Below are positions 20,150-32,684 of a stretch of DNA of 64,000 nt, piece after piece. The stretch lies in assembly GCA_032209605.1 (NCBI GenBank), contig JASFXZ010000014.1, positions 5,662,912 through 5,726,911 of the forward strand, written 5' to 3'. Positions within the stretch are counted from its first letter, which is position 1; every line of letters starts with the position of its first letter. This DNA is from Mactromeris polynyma (taxonomy: Eukaryota; Mollusca; Bivalvia; Venerida; Mactridae). Made by a program: the position numbers and the translations under genes. Under the pieces are notes generated by a model that was given only the letters and a program-made list of their open reading frames with translations, was not told the origin of the DNA and made no database searches.

Positions 20150-23100
20150 CAATGTGGTAGAGAATACCGTTATTGTGTCTATAACACAGAGCGTGCGTCT
20201 CATGTATGCTGTCGATTCAATGTGGTAGAGAATACCGTTATTGTGTATATAACACAGAGCGTGTGTCTCATGTATGCTGTCGATTCAATGTGGTAGAGAA
20301 TACCGTTATTGTGTCTATAGCACAGAGCGTGCGTCTCATGTATGCTGTCGATTCAATGTGGTAGAGAATACCATTATTGTGTCTATAGCACAGAGCGTGT
20401 GTCTCATGTATGCTGTCGATTCAATGTGGTAGAGAATACCATTATTGTGTCTATAACACAGAGCGTGTGTCTCATGTATGCTGTCGATTCAATGTGGTAG
20501 AGAATACCGTTATTGTGTCTATAACACAGAGCGTGTGTCTCATGTATGCTGTCGATTCAATGTGGTAGAGAATACCGTTATTGTGTATGTGTCTCATGTA
20601 TGCTGTCGATTCAATGTGGTTGAGAATACCGTTATTGTGTATATAACACAGAGCGTGTGTCTCATGTATGCTGTCGATTCAATGTGGTTGAGAATACCGT
20701 TATTGTGTATGTGTCTCATGTATGCTGTCGATTCAATGTGGTTGAGAATACCATTATTGTGTATATAACACAGAGCGTGTGTCTCATGTATGCTGTCTGT
20801 TCAATGTGGTTGAGAATACCGTTATTGTGTATATAACACAGAGCGTGTGTCTCATGTATGCTGTCGATTCAATGTGGTTGAGAATACCGTTATTGTGTAT
20901 GTGTCTCATGTATGCTGTCGATTCAATGTGGTTGAGAATACCATTATTGTGTATATAACACAGAGCGTGTGTCTCATGTATGCTGTCTGTTCAATGTGGT
21001 TGAGAATACCGTTATTGTGTATATAACACAGAGCGTGTGTCTCATGTATGCTGTCGATTCAATGTGGTTGAGAATACCATTATTGTGTCTATAACACAGA
21101 GCGTGTGTCTCATGTATGCTGTCGATTCAATGTGGTAGAGAATACCATTATTGTGTATATAACACAGAGCGTGTGTCTCATGTATGCTGTCGATTCAATG
21201 TGGTTGAGAATACCATTATTGTGTCTATAACACAGAGCGTGTGTCTCATGTATGCTGTCGATTCAATGTGGTTGAGAATACCGTTATTGTGTATATAACA
21301 CAGAGCGTGTGTCTCATATATGCTGTCGATTCAATGTGGTTGAGAGTACCATTATTGTGTATTTAACACAGAGCGTGTGTCTCATGTATGCTGTCGATTC
21401 AATGTGGTAGAGAATACCGTTATTGTGTATGTGTCTCATGTATGCTGTCGATTCAATGTGGTTGAGAATACCATTATTGTGTATATAACACAGAGTGTGT
21501 GTCTCATGTATGCTGTCGATTCAATGTGGTTGAGAATACCATTATTGTGTATATAACACAGCGTGTGTCTCATGTATGCTGTCGATTCAATGTGGTTGAG
21601 AATACCATTATTGTGTATATAACACAGAGCGTGTGTCTCATGTATGCTGTCGGTTCAATGTGGTTGAGAATACCATTATTGTGTATATAACACAGAGCGT
21701 GTGTCTCATGTATGCTGTCGGTTCAATGTGGTTGAGAATACCATTATTGTGTATATAACACAGAGCGTGTGTCTCATGTATGCTGTCGGTTCAATGTGGT
21801 TGAGAATACCATTATTGTGTATATACCACAGAGCGTGTGTCTCATGTATGCTGTCGATTCAATGTGGTTGAGAATACCGTTGTTGTGTCTATAACACAGA
21901 GCGTGTGTCTCATGTATGCTGTCGATTCAATGTGGTTGAGAATACCATTATTGTGTATATAACACAGAGCGTGTGTCTCATGTAAGCTGTCGATTCAATG
22001 TGGTTGAGAATACCATTATTGTGTATATAACACAGAGCGTGTGTCTCATGTATGCTGTCGATTCAATGTGGTTGAGAATACCATTATTGTGTATATAACA
22101 CAGAGCGTGTGTCTCATGTATGCTGTCGATACAATGTGGTTGAGAATACCATTATTGTGTATATAACACAGAGTGTGTGTCTCATGTATGCTGTCGATTC
22201 AATGTGGTTGAGAATACCATTATTGTGTATATAACACAGAGTGTGTGTCTCATGTATGCTGTCGATTCAATGTGGTTGAGAATACCATTATTGTGTATAT
22301 AACACAGAGTGTGTGTCTCATGTATGCTGTCGATTCAATGTGGTAGAGAATACCATTATTGTGTATATAACACAGAGTGTGTGTCTCATGTATGCTGTCG
22401 ATTCAATGTGGTTGAGAATACCGTTATTGTGTATATAACACAGAGCGTGTGTCTCATGTAAGCTGTCGATTCAATGTGGTTGAGAATACCATTATTGTGT
22501 ATATAACACAGAGCGTGTGTCTCATGTATGCTGTCGATTCAATGTGGTTGAGAATACCATTATTGTGTATATAACACAGAGTGTGTCTCATGTATGCTGT
22601 CGATTCAATGTGGTAGAGAATACCATTATTGTGTATATAACACAGAGCGTGTGTCTCATGTATGCTGTCGGTTCAATGTGGTTGAGAATACCGTTATTGT
22701 GTATATAACACAGAGCGTGTGTCTCATGTATGCTGTCGATTCAATGTGGTTGAGAATACCGTTGTTGTGTCTATAACACAGAGCGTGTGTCTCATGTATG
22801 CTGTCGGTTCAATGTGGTTGAGAATACCGTTGTTGTGTCTATAACACAGCGTGTGTCTCATGTATGCTGTCGATTCAATGTGGTTGAGAATACCGTTGTT
22901 GTGTCTATAACACAGAGCGTGTGTCTCATGTATGCTGTCGATTCAATGTGGTTGAGAATACCGTTGTTGTGTCTATAACACAGAGCGTGTGTCTCATGTA
23001 TGCTGTCGATTCAATGTGGTTGAGAATACCGTTGTTGTGTCTATAACACAGAGCGTGTGTCTCATGTATGCTGTCGATTCAATGTGGTTGAGAATACCGT

Positions 23101-26100
23101 TATTGTGTATATAACACAGAGCGTGTGTCTCATATATGCTGTCGATTCAATGTGGTTGAGAGTACCATTATTGTGTATTTAACACAGAGCGTGTGTCTCA
23201 TGTATGCTGTCGATTCAATGTGGTAGAGAATACCGTTATTGTGTATGTGTCTCATGTATGCTGTCGATTCAATGTGGTTGAGAATACCATTATTGTGTAT
23301 ATAACACAGAGTGTGTGTCTCATGTATGCTGTCGATTCAATGTGGTTGAGAATACCATTATTGTGTATATAACACAGCGTGTGTCTCATGTATGCTGTCG
23401 ATTCAATGTGGTTGAGAATACCATTATTGTGTATATAACACAGAGCGTGTGTCTCATGTATGCTGTCGGTTCAATGTGGTTGAGAATACCATTATTGTGT
23501 ATATAACACAGAGCGTGTGTCTCATGTATGCTGTCGGTTCAATGTGGTTGAGAATACCATTATTGTGTATATAACACAGAGCGTGTGTCTCATGTATGCT
23601 GTCGGTTCAATGTGGTTGAGAATACCATTATTGTGTATATACCACAGAGCGTGTGTCTCATGTATGCTGTCGATTCAATGTGGTTGAGAATACCGTTGTT
23701 GTGTCTATAACACAGAGCGTGTGTCTCATGTATGCTGTCGATTCAATGTGGTTGAGAATACCATTATTGTGTATATAACACAGAGCGTGTGTCTCATGTA
23801 AGCTGTCGATTCAATGTGGTTGAGAATACCATTATTGTGTATATAACACAGAGCGTGTGTCTCATGTATGCTGTCGATTCAATGTGGTTGAGAATACCAT
23901 TATTGTGTATATAACACAGAGCGTGTGTCTCATGTATGCTGTCGATACAATGTGGTTGAGAATACCATTATTGTGTATATAACACAGAGTGTGTGTCTCA
24001 TGTATGCTGTCGATTCAATGTGGTTGAGAATACCATTATTGTGTATATAACACAGAGTGTGTGTCTCATGTATGCTGTCGATTCAATGTGGTTGAGAATA
24101 CCATTATTGTGTATATAACACAGAGTGTGTGTCTCATGTATGCTGTCGATTCAATGTGGTAGAGAATACCATTATTGTGTATATAACACAGAGCGTGTGT
24201 CTCATGTATGCTGTCGATTCAATGTGGTTGAGAATACCGTTATTGTGTATATAACACAGAGCGTGTGTCTCATGTAAGCTGTCGATTCAATGTGGTTGAG
24301 AATACCATTATTGTGTATATAACACAGAGCGTGTGTCTCATGTATGCTGTCGATTCAATGTGGTTGAGAATACCATTATTGTGTATATAACACAGAGTGT
24401 GTCTCATGTATGCTGTCGATTCAATGTGGTAGAGAATACCATTATTGTGTATATAACACAGAGCGTGTGTCTCATGTATGCTGTCGGTTCAATGTGGTTG
24501 AGAATACCGTTATTGTGTATATAACACAGAGCGTGTGTCTCATGTATGCTGTCGATTCAATGTGGTTGAGAATACCGTTGTTGTGTCTATAACACAGAGC
24601 GTGTGTCTCATGTATGCTGTCGATTCAATGTGGTTGAGAATACCGTTGTTGTGTCTATAACACAGAGCGTGTGTCTCATGTATGCTGTCGGTTCAATGTG
24701 GTTGAGAATACCGTTGTTGTGTCTATAACACAGCGTGTGTCTCATGTATGCTGTCGATTCAATGTGGTTGAGAATACCGTTGTTGTGTCTATAACACAGA
24801 GCGTGTGTCTCATGTATGCTGTCGATTCAATGTGGTTGAGAATACCGTTGTTGTGTCTATAACACAGAGCGTGTGTCTCATGTATGCTGTCGATTCAATG
24901 TGGTTGAGAATACCGTTGTTGTGTCTATAACACAGAGCGTGTGTCTCATGTATGCTGTCGATTCAATGTGGTTGAGAATACCGTTGTTGTGTCTATAACA
25001 CAGCGTGTGTCTCATGTATGCTGTCGATTCAATGTGGTTGAGAATACCGTTGTTGTGTCTATAACACAGAGCGTGTGTCTCATGTATGCTGTCGATTCAA
25101 TGTGGTTGAGAATACCGTTGTTGTGTCTATAACACAGCGTGTGTCTCATGTATGCTGTCGATTCAATGTGGTTGAGAATACCATTATTGTGTATATAACA
25201 CAAAGCGTGTGTCTCATGTATGCTGTCGATTCAATGTGGTAGCGAATACCGTTATTGTGTATATAACACAGAGCGTGTGTCTCATGTATGCTGTCGATTC
25301 AATGTGGTTGAGAATACCATTATTGTGTATATAACACAAAGCGTGTGTCTCATGTATGCTGTCGATTCAATGTGGTAGAGAATACCGTTATTGTGTATGT
25401 GTCTCATGTATGCTGTCGATTCAATGTGGTTGAGAATACCGTTATTGTGTATATAACACAGAGCGTGTGTCTCATGTATGCTGTCGATTCAATGTGGTTG
25501 AGAATACCATTATTGTGTATATAACACAGAGCGTGTGTCTCATGTATGCTGTCGATTCAATGTGGTTGAGAATACCATTATTGTGCATATACCACAGAGC
25601 GTGTGTCTCATGTATGCTGTCGATTCAATGTGGTTGAGAATACCATTATTGTGTATATAACACAGAGCGTGTGTCTCATGTATGCTGTCGATTCAATGTG
25701 GTTGAGAATACCATTATTGTGTATATAACACAGAGCGTGTGTCTCATGTATGCTGTCGATACAATGTGGTTGAGAATACCATTATTGTGTATATAACACA
25801 GAGCGTGTGACTCATGTATGCTGTCGATTCAATGTGGTAGAGAATACCATTATTGTGTATATAACACAGAGCGTGTGTCTCATGTATGCTATCGATACAA
25901 TGTGGTTGAGAATACCATTATTGTGTATATAACACAGAGCGTGTGACTCATGTATGCTGTCGATTCAATGTGGTAGAGAATACCATTATTGTGTATATAC
26001 CACAGAGCGTGTGTCTCATGTATGCTGTCGATTCAATGTGGTAGAGAATACCGTTATTGTGTATGTGTCTCATGTATGCTGTCGATTCAATGTGGTTGAG

Positions 26101-26386
26101 AATACCATTATTGTGTATATAACACAGAGCGTGTGTCTCATGTATGCTGTCGGTTCAATGTGGTTGAGAATACCGTTATTGTGTCTATAACACAGAGCGT
26201 GTGTCTCATGTATACTGTCGATTCAATGTGGTAGAGAATACCATTATTGTGTATATAACACAGAGCGTGTGTCTCATGTATGCTGTCGATTCAATGTGGT
26301 AGAGAATACCATTATTGTGTATATAACACAGAGCGTGTGTCTCATGTATGCTGTCGATTCAACGTGGTTGAGAATACCACTATTGT
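20150..26386 (+). repeat. Tandem array, 68 bp unit, about 92 copies, 6.2 kb
   Basis: The unit is cagagcgtgtgtctcatgta, tgctgtcgattcaatgtggt, tgagaataccattattgtgt, atataaca (68 bp). Recurrent variants are cgtt or catt before attgtgt, ctataaca instead of atataaca, gtagagaat instead of gttgagaat, and a deletion form in which 'gtatgtgtctcatg' skips the atataacacagagc part. The variants occur in blocks. Short frames in the array are not genes. Confidence 0.97.
21300..24930 (+). repeat. Segmental duplication inside the 68 bp array, 1816 bp period, two copies
   Basis: The unique variant tgagagtacc occurs at 21341 and 23157, exactly 1816 bp apart. The sequence after it follows the same order of variants in both copies, including the 'atataccacag', 'gtaagctgtcg' and 'gatacaatgtgg' markers. 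A few single-base differences show the copies have begun to diverge. Confidence 0.88.
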
Positions 26387-27370
26387 GTACTCTATGTCAA
26401 TATTTTGCAAAACACGTTTTCATTGGTTGTCCACCTCACAGTTTGTTTACAACTTTCTAAAGTAAATAAAAGGTGACTATGTCTGTTTTCGTGTTAACAA
26501 AGTTGATAAACACCATATCTGAGTAACAAACAACCTGTTATATGTGATAAATTGGCTATAACTGGTCAATACTTTTATCGTTTTATCACTTTACAATGGG
26601 GCTGAATAATTTAGCATCTATCATATGCAAGCTGTAATAAGATGTTTAGTGTCAAAGAATGACGCAAACTACGCAAATACCTACATGTATGTATTGAACT
26701 CAAATCTTCCATTACCGGCGTTGACAAAATGTCCTATCATTCGCTGACTTGTCCCTCGCCACTTCGGGTTCGAATCCTACCCATGATATCAAATTGTAAG
26801 TGATTATGCTATCAAGCTGGTTTACTGAAAGTCGATGTTACTACTCAGCGTCCGCATGGGGCCTTCTTCCACCTTGATGACCGGAAGGCATGACATTGTT
26901 CGGGTTGTTTTATGTAAACCATTACACAAATAGCAAACGTGTTAATAAATAAATGTGTCAAGACATAGGTTCAACTGTGGCCGAGTGGTTGAGGCAACCG
27001 CTTTGAAGTTTAAAGTTTGAATCCCGTGAGGGGTCCGTTCTGATGTGGCCGGTCGGTGAGCCGCCAGCTAGTTAAAATGGTTACCGAGTGCCTACCTGCT
27101 TGATGCCTAGCATTACATGTTATTAGTCGGGAAGTAAACGTGCTCAGAATGTAGGTGTCTCATAAGTAAATAACTGACCCTTTAAGTAGGGGTGACACTA
27201 TAATAAGTAAACACTTGAAGTTTGCACGTTATAACATCATACATCAAACATGAATAATGAATGTCCCTGTTCGGTTCTCTGTAAGCTTGTGTGTGTCATT
27301 GTTCTGTCATTTCTATTTCAATGTATTTATTATCTTGGACATCTTATATATATGTTGATTGTAAAGGTCG
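26387..27370 (+). other. Intergenic, with two decayed tRNA-like SINEs
   Basis: About 26745-26930 has a B box (gggttcgaatcc) and a downstream 'ggggccttcttccaccttga' body. About 26966-27200 has a tRNA-Ser/Leu-like A box (gtggccgagtggttgaggc), a B box (gtttgaatcccg) and a body (ggtgagccgccagctagtta) that reappears in diverged form at 45060-45185. No exon is seen. Confidence 0.5.
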
Positions 27371-28205
27371 GTGATGGCAATGTAGTTGATGGATAGAGCC
27401 GCTCTGAGTGCCCGACTCATGGTCCGAAGGTTGTGAATACGAATCCCGCTTTGAGCGAGGTTGAATCGCAAACTTGGCAATCTCAGATTGGGCGCTAGTA
27501 CTGGTCAGTAACCGAGTAAGCAGTCATCGATATAAGACGTCAAACTTGGCAATCTCAGATTGGGCGCTAGTACTGGTCAGTAACCGAGTAAGCAGTCATC
27601 GATATAAGACGTCAAACTTGGCAATCTCAGATTGGGCGCTAGTACTGGTCAGTAACCGAGTAAGCAGTCATCGATATAAGACGTCAAACTTGGCAATCTC
27701 AGATTGGGCGCTAGTACTGGTCAGTAACCGAGTAAGCAGTCATCGAGATAAGACGTCAAACTTGGCAATCTCAGATTGGGCGCTAGTACTGGTCAGTAAC
27801 CGAGTAAGCAGTCATCGAGATAAGACGTCAAACTTGGCAATCTCAGATTGGGCGCTAGTACTGGTCAGTAACCGAGTAAGCAGTCATCGATATAAGACGT
27901 CAAACTTGGCAATCTCAGATTGGGCGCTAGTACTGGTCAGTAACCGAGTAAGCAGTCATCGATATAAGACGTCAAACTTGGCAATCTCAGATTGGGCGCT
28001 AGTACTGGTCAGTAACCGAGTAAGCAGTCATCGATATAAGACGTCAAACTTGGCAATCTCAGATTGGGCGCTAGTACTGGTCAGTAACCGAGTAAGCAGT
28101 CATCGAGATAAGACGTCAAACTTGGCAATCTCAGATTGGGCGCTAGTACTGGTCAGTAACCGAGTAAGCAGTCATCGATATAAGACGTCAAACAAATATG
28201 TATAA
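27371..28205 (+). mobile_element. tRNA-derived SINE (family A) with its core tandemly expanded
   Basis: The head (27380-27470) aligns with the complete SINE at 62303-62515: both have a ggtccgaaggt block, a B-box-like region and a 'gagcgrggtt' block. The body segment 'gggcgctagtactggtcagt' then matches 'ttggcgcgagtactggttgg' of the other copy. Here that core is repeated ten times before a tail resembling the SINE 3' end (caaacaaatatgta). The family assignment is by comparison inside the window. Confidence 0.75.
27471..28192 (+). repeat. Tandem array, 72 bp unit, 10 copies, derived from SINE core
   Basis: The unit begins aacttggcaatctcagattg and continues ggcgctagtactggtcagta, accgagtaagcagtcatcga, tataagacgtca. 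Copies are nearly identical; the only common difference is gatataag versus gagataag. The 243-residue frame across it arises because 72 is a multiple of three. Confidence 0.95.
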
Positions 28206-28259
28206 ACATTATTATTCCTTGGTTTATATTGTTACATATTCGTTATTAAAGAAACCTTC

Positions 28260-28510
28260 CAGCCCGCTAGGCTAGCTCAGTTGGTTGAGTCACCCTGCAG
28301 GTCTGGGTTCGATTCCCGGAAGGGGCAGGTTTTATTCTTCCGTGACATTTGCTGTGGTCATATACTCCAAATGAGGATAAGCTGTCAGTTGCTTGTGAAA
28401 GAGCAAGTTAGTAGATCTACTGGTTGATGATTCCAGGATATCTGGTTAGGACGTTTATGACTAAAAGTTGCCTAGAAACCTGATGAATACAAACAAAACC
28501 AAGTAAATCT
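28260..28510 (+). mobile_element. tRNA-derived SINE, family C, copy 1
   Basis: The A box (ggctagctcagttggttgag) and B box (gggttcgattccc) are clear. The body includes 'gggcaggttttattcttccg', shared in diverged form with the copy at 33815-33985. It is not an intact tRNA because the anticodon arm is not formed properly. Confidence 0.6.
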
Positions 28511-28821
28511 TCTGCATTCTATCGATTTTGTAACGACTTACCAATTGCTATCCACAATTCTGTTTGTAAATAAAACGTTTTCGTTGGTGAATATTACATC
28601 GATTACTGAACTGCGGTATCTAACCGAATTATTACGGTGACTACAGCAGTCTCGTGCGGCTTTCCGTCGCACATCGTCACATTCCGTAAATGAGCGGTCT
28701 AAAGTGTATTATGAGAGGATACTAGCTCGAATTTGAATTTCAATGTTGACTTTGTACCCTTGTCTGGTGATGACATTCTGCTATACCAATTATGATTTGG
28801 GGAAATTTATTTGTGAACCCT

Positions 28822-28862
28822 TCGTAGGGGTCGTGGGTTCGAACCCCATTGGGGTCACCAAT
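28822..28862 (+). other. tRNA 3'-half-like fragment
   Basis: gtgggttcgaaccccattgg followed by ggtcacca looks like a T-arm, acceptor end and CCA. No A box or D-arm is visible upstream, so this is a SINE or tRNA relic, not a tRNA gene. Confidence 0.35.
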
Positions 28863-28886
28863 ATTTGTTTTTAAATAAATTAGAAT

Positions 28887-29442
28887 GCTCCTGTCCCAGA
28901 CAGTCGTGTAAGCCATGTGGTGTGCCTGACCGTGAGACATATATCCCAGACAGTCGTGTAAGCCATGTGGCGTGCCTGACCGTGAGACATATATCCCAGA
29001 CAATCGTGTAAGCCATGAGGCGTGCCTGACCGTGCACATATATCCCAGACAATCGTGTAAGCCATGTGGCGTGTCTGACCGTGACACATATATCCCAGAC
29101 AGTCGTGTAAGCCATGTGGCGTGCCTGACCGTGAGACATATATCCCAGACAGTCGTGTAAGCCATGTGGCGTGCCTGACCGTGACACATATATCCCAGAC
29201 AATCGTGTAAGCCATGTGGCGTGCCTGACCGTGACACATATATCCCAGACAGTCGTGTAAGCCATGTGGCGTGCCTGACCGTGACACATATATCCCAGAC
29301 AGTCGTGTAAGCCATGTGGCGTGCCTGACCGTGACACATATATCCCAGACAGTCGTGTAAGCCAATTGGCGTTCCTGACCGTGACACATTTATCCCAGAC
29401 AGTCGTGTAAGCCATATGGCGTTCCTGACCGTGAGACATATA
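28887..29442 (+). repeat. Tandem array, 50 bp unit, 11 copies
   Basis: The unit is cccagacagtcgtgtaagcc, atgtggcgtgcctgaccgtg, acacatatat. The terminal units are the most diverged (catatggcgttcc at the right end), the interior ones nearly identical. Confidence 0.95.
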
Positions 29443-31535
29443 GGCATTTAAAGTTATCAATAGCAAAATGATGAAGATGTCGACGTATTTATTCTAACTG
29501 AGGTTCCAGTTTATTCAACAGATATATGCTGATATTTTGTCATAATTATAATCGTGTACATACATATCTTAGAATATTGTGTCATTGAATCTAATTGAAA
29601 TAAGTCACTTTCCTTTAAAACATTTTTTACTGGTTAGAAATTATGTCCATGATTATTTCAAACAGGAAGTTACAACGAGTGGAGAGTAATGACGGTTATT
29701 TTTCCGATGAATAAAAATCTGGATTATTTATCTTCTCGCCTTCGTCCATTCTTTTATTCCAACTTCCTCTTTTATTCCAAGTCCCTCGTTTGTTCCAAGT
29801 ACCTCGTTTGTTCCAGCTGCCCCTTTTGTTCCAACTGCCCCTTTTGTTCCAGCTACCCCTTTTGTTCGATGTCCCTCTGTTCATGCCCCATACTCCTCTT
29901 TTGTTCCAGCTGCCTCTCTTATCTTCGTCAACTTCTTCGTCATAGTCTGGTTCCAGCGTGTATTTTCCACATCTTAAAAATAAAGCAAGACAAAGTTTGG
30001 AAACCAGTTCAAGAATGTAGCCTTGTCATTGGTTAAACCTGAGATCGGAAACAACCAATCAGATGGTCGAGGGGACTGTTTGTATAATCAAGGCACTGAA
30101 AGTGCTGACAGCAAGGGTCTCACTGCAGATCACGGACGTCACTTTGACATATATTTTACCTATCACAGTAGTCTATCAAGAACACTTTGTGATGTCAGTA
30201 TATACAATATTATAGGAGTTAAGCACACAATATTGTATACAAAGAATTGGTCTAGACAGTAAGAAGGATGGATGGAGAAGAAATAAACAGTACCTCAATG
30301 TTGATTATATGCCAAGTTTCAATGCAATCCATTGAAAACTAGCGTATTTTACATGTGTTCTAAAATGAGACATCAGTTCAAAGGGACAGAATCTAAAACA
30401 TTTTGATGGATGAACAGCAAATTTATGTCTTCCACATTTACAATTCATACATGTATCATGGTACTTGTATTATCGAACTCCATTGCAATCCCTTGAAAAC
30501 TGAAGAAGTAGTAAGCCACACAAACTACATATGTTGTATATCGGACAGAACAACCAATCGACCGACCTACAGACAGGATGACAATAAAAAAAAGTTTTTT
30601 CCGTAAATCGTCGATATTCAACGGAACGATGACTTTCTTCAGGAGTATGTAGACTTTGGCGGTTCAGAATGACAGACTTGTGATGACTCATCCGATGAGT
30701 GTCCGCGGATTTCGCCTACTATTGCAATTGACTCTGATGAGCCCCTTGCTAAAAACACACTTCATATTCTCTCAGCAAGTAAAAATAGTCACCATTTTAT
30801 TATTTCTACATATTTATCTAAACATTTGTGTAAATATTCAATTTTGAAGTGTGATGACACGCGCAGCGAGGGGACACCAAAACAAATTCAGACAGACCGG
30901 AGAAACACGTTAGGAATGAACAAAATACCGAAATAAACAGGACATACAACATTAAAGAACTCTAAAACATGAAAGTAGAACGACACAGGACTTCGGGACA
31001 CAACAGGAAGAGGATAAAGGTAATACTGCCAGTAAAATACTCGGGGGCTTAAACACAGTTGTCGGCATGGCAACCTCACACTTAACCATCGTCTTACCAA
31101 AAGTATTGTGTTTACGATCAAGTTGAAAAAAAGTCCGGTTTTCAGAGTGTTTTTATACAATAAACATAGAAGAAGAAAATTCTGGACAGCAAAAAATGTC
31201 CCGTTTCGAGAGTATTCCGGTTTTTAGAGGATCTGGTATCGGGATTATTCCGGTTTTTAAAGGGTCCGGTATCGGGAGTATTCCGGTTTTTATAGGGTCC
31301 GGTTTCGGGAATATTCCGGTTTTTAGAGGGTCCGGTTTGGGAAGTATTCCGGTTTTAGAGGGACCGGTTTGGGAAGGGTCCACGGTATAATGACTGAGCT
31401 GATAGAAACTGACCTAGTCGGCTAAAACTCTAAAATGAAAGTTTAAACTTGAACAAGAGAAATAGGAAAAATATAAACTAGTGAGAGAGAATGATAATGA
31501 GATGAAGTTAAGTAGGTATAATAGAACATTCATAC
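29443..31535. other. Intergenic, with two short minisatellites
   Basis: 29750-29875 is an 18 bp repeat (ttttgttccagctgcccc and variants, about seven copies). 31195-31385 is a 33 bp repeat (gtattccggtttttagaggg followed by tccggtatcggga, five to six copies). No exon can be supported. The next exon of the cysteine-rich gene on the - strand may lie here or beyond, but I did not find it. Confidence 0.5.
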
Positions 31536-31539
31536 TTAC

Positions 31540-31754
31540 GAGGCTGTTTCCATCCCACATTCCTTGACGCAACTAAAGTACTCATCACAACACCCATACG
31601 TTTCGTAATCATCCCCGACGGCGTCGGCTTTTCTTGAACATTTCATCATTTCAACGAGACAATTAACAATTGAACATTTTCCCTGAACAGTATGCACGGC
31701 TACTGACAGTAACAGCACTGACAAACACACTAATGCAATTGTATTTACAATCAT
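31540..31754 (-). CDS. First coding exon of a secreted cysteine-rich peptide (incomplete)
   Basis: On the - strand the ATG follows directly after a good acceptor (ctttatttccag|ATG). The exon runs 215 nt to a strong donor (ACAGCCTC|GTAAGT), so the stop just inside the donor is probably intronic. The encoded 71 residues begin with a typical signal peptide (MIVNTIALVCLSVLLLSVAV, cleavage probably near VQG-KC). Seven cysteines follow in the spacing C-x4-C-x6-C-x15-CC-x5-C-x3-C. The product is presumably secreted and disulfide-bonded. I do not recognise the family, and no function is assigned. The 5' untranslated exon and any downstream coding exon were not identified. Intact frame, signal peptide and splice sites on both sides together make a real gene likely. 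Confidence 0.6.
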
Positions 31755-31800
31755 CTGGAAATAAAGAAAGTAAGCGTTGTAGTGATAAACAACAGAATAT

Positions 31801-31845
31801 GTAGGGAGACGCAGTGGTCGATGAGTAGAGCGCCTGACTCATGTG
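31801..31845 (+). mobile_element. SINE family A head fragment
   Basis: The stretch gacgcagtggtcgatgagta followed by gagcgcctgactcatg matches the head of the SINE at 62303. It stops exactly where the MITE at 31848 begins, and no SINE body is seen after the MITE. Confidence 0.6.
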
Positions 31846-31847
31846 CC

Positions 31848-32090
31848 CTTATTCACAAACATTTCAAGACTGAATCTCAGACTTTCACTTTCAAATGTTA
31901 AATGATCTGTTTACTTCTATGCTGTTATTACAGTATCGATATCAATACAAATTGGCTCACATGTTGAGTGGGTAACAACAATTATTCAGACAAAATTTCG
32001 TTCGTATAGATTTAATGAAAATGAAATGCTGGGAAATATAAATATTACAAAGTCTAAGTCTAAGTTTCAGTCTTAAATGTTTGTGAATAT
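31848..32090 (-). mobile_element. MITE, family M, unexpanded copy
   Basis: The ends are inverted: left cttattcacaaacatttcaa followed by gactgaatctcag; right, reverse-complemented, atattcacaaacatttaaga followed by ctgaaacttag. Total length is 243 bp with no coding capacity. Read on the - strand, the interior (gtctgaataattgttgttac, then later taataacagcatagaagtaa) matches the repeat unit of the array at 59315-61352. Confidence 0.75.
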
Positions 32091-32290
32091 GTTGAACCAC
32101 GGATTTCACAAGCTCTAAATCTAGCTCGAGTGTTGGCACCGGTGAACCACGGATTTCACAAGCTCTAAATCTAGCTCGAGTGTTGGCACCGGTGAACCAC
32201 GGATTTCACAAGCTCTAAATCTGGCTCGAGTGTTGGCACCAGTGAACCACGGATTTCACAAGCTCTAAATCTGGCTCGAGTGTTAGCACC
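32091..32290 (+). repeat. Tandem array, 50 bp unit, 4 copies
   Basis: The unit is gaaccacggatttcacaagc, tctaaatctagctcgagtgt, tggcaccggt. It begins at the right end of the family M MITE. Confidence 0.93.
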
Positions 32291-32684
32291 AAAAAAACTT
32301 AAGTTTCTGTTCATACTCAACTTCAAATTATTTCCAATTCTGAGTTTCTTTTATTGAATGCTTAACTTTAATATATATTGATCTTTATTAGTTTTAGTTT
32401 TAAACTCACATTTTCCATCGCTTAGATATAGAAGACAGCAGAGTTGAGTTCAATCTCAGTTATTTGAGTTCTTTAATATTGGATTTTCTTAAAGATATAT
32501 TATGCTAATTTCTTGTTCAATTTTTTACCGAAACAAACATATAAAATATATTTCCTATAGTTAAAACATCAATAAACATGCATTAACAATGAATGAACTC
32601 ATAACGTATTAATCCGTATTTGGTGAAAAAAGATGTTTGTATATCATAAAATTAATAAAAACTTCTATTTTTTTTAACTATCAG
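32291..32684. other. Intergenic, with a dispersed repeat shared with 45.2 kb
   Basis: About 32296-32415 (aacttaagtttctg, cttcaaattattt, gttttaaactca) aligns loosely with 45185-45330. This suggests a dispersed, MITE-like family. No exon is seen before the acceptor at 32684. Confidence 0.4.

Noticed and set aside
20478..26465. Many short frames containing HVCCRFNVVENT
   Set aside because: They are translations of the 68 bp array, broken whenever a unit-length variant occurs.
28260..28330. Functional tRNA gene
   Set aside because: The A and B boxes are good, but the cloverleaf does not close and a SINE body follows; related copies exist at 33815 and elsewhere.
28740..29466. A 235-residue protein on the - strand with a VRTHDP segment
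   Set aside because: It is the 50 bp array read through into a tRNA-like fragment; the VRTHDP-type reading is typical of translated tRNA T-arm sequence.
29689..30036. A Cys/Phe/Ser-rich protein of 115 residues
   Set aside because: It is driven by the 18 bp 'ttttgttccagctgcccc' repeat; no supporting splice or start context.
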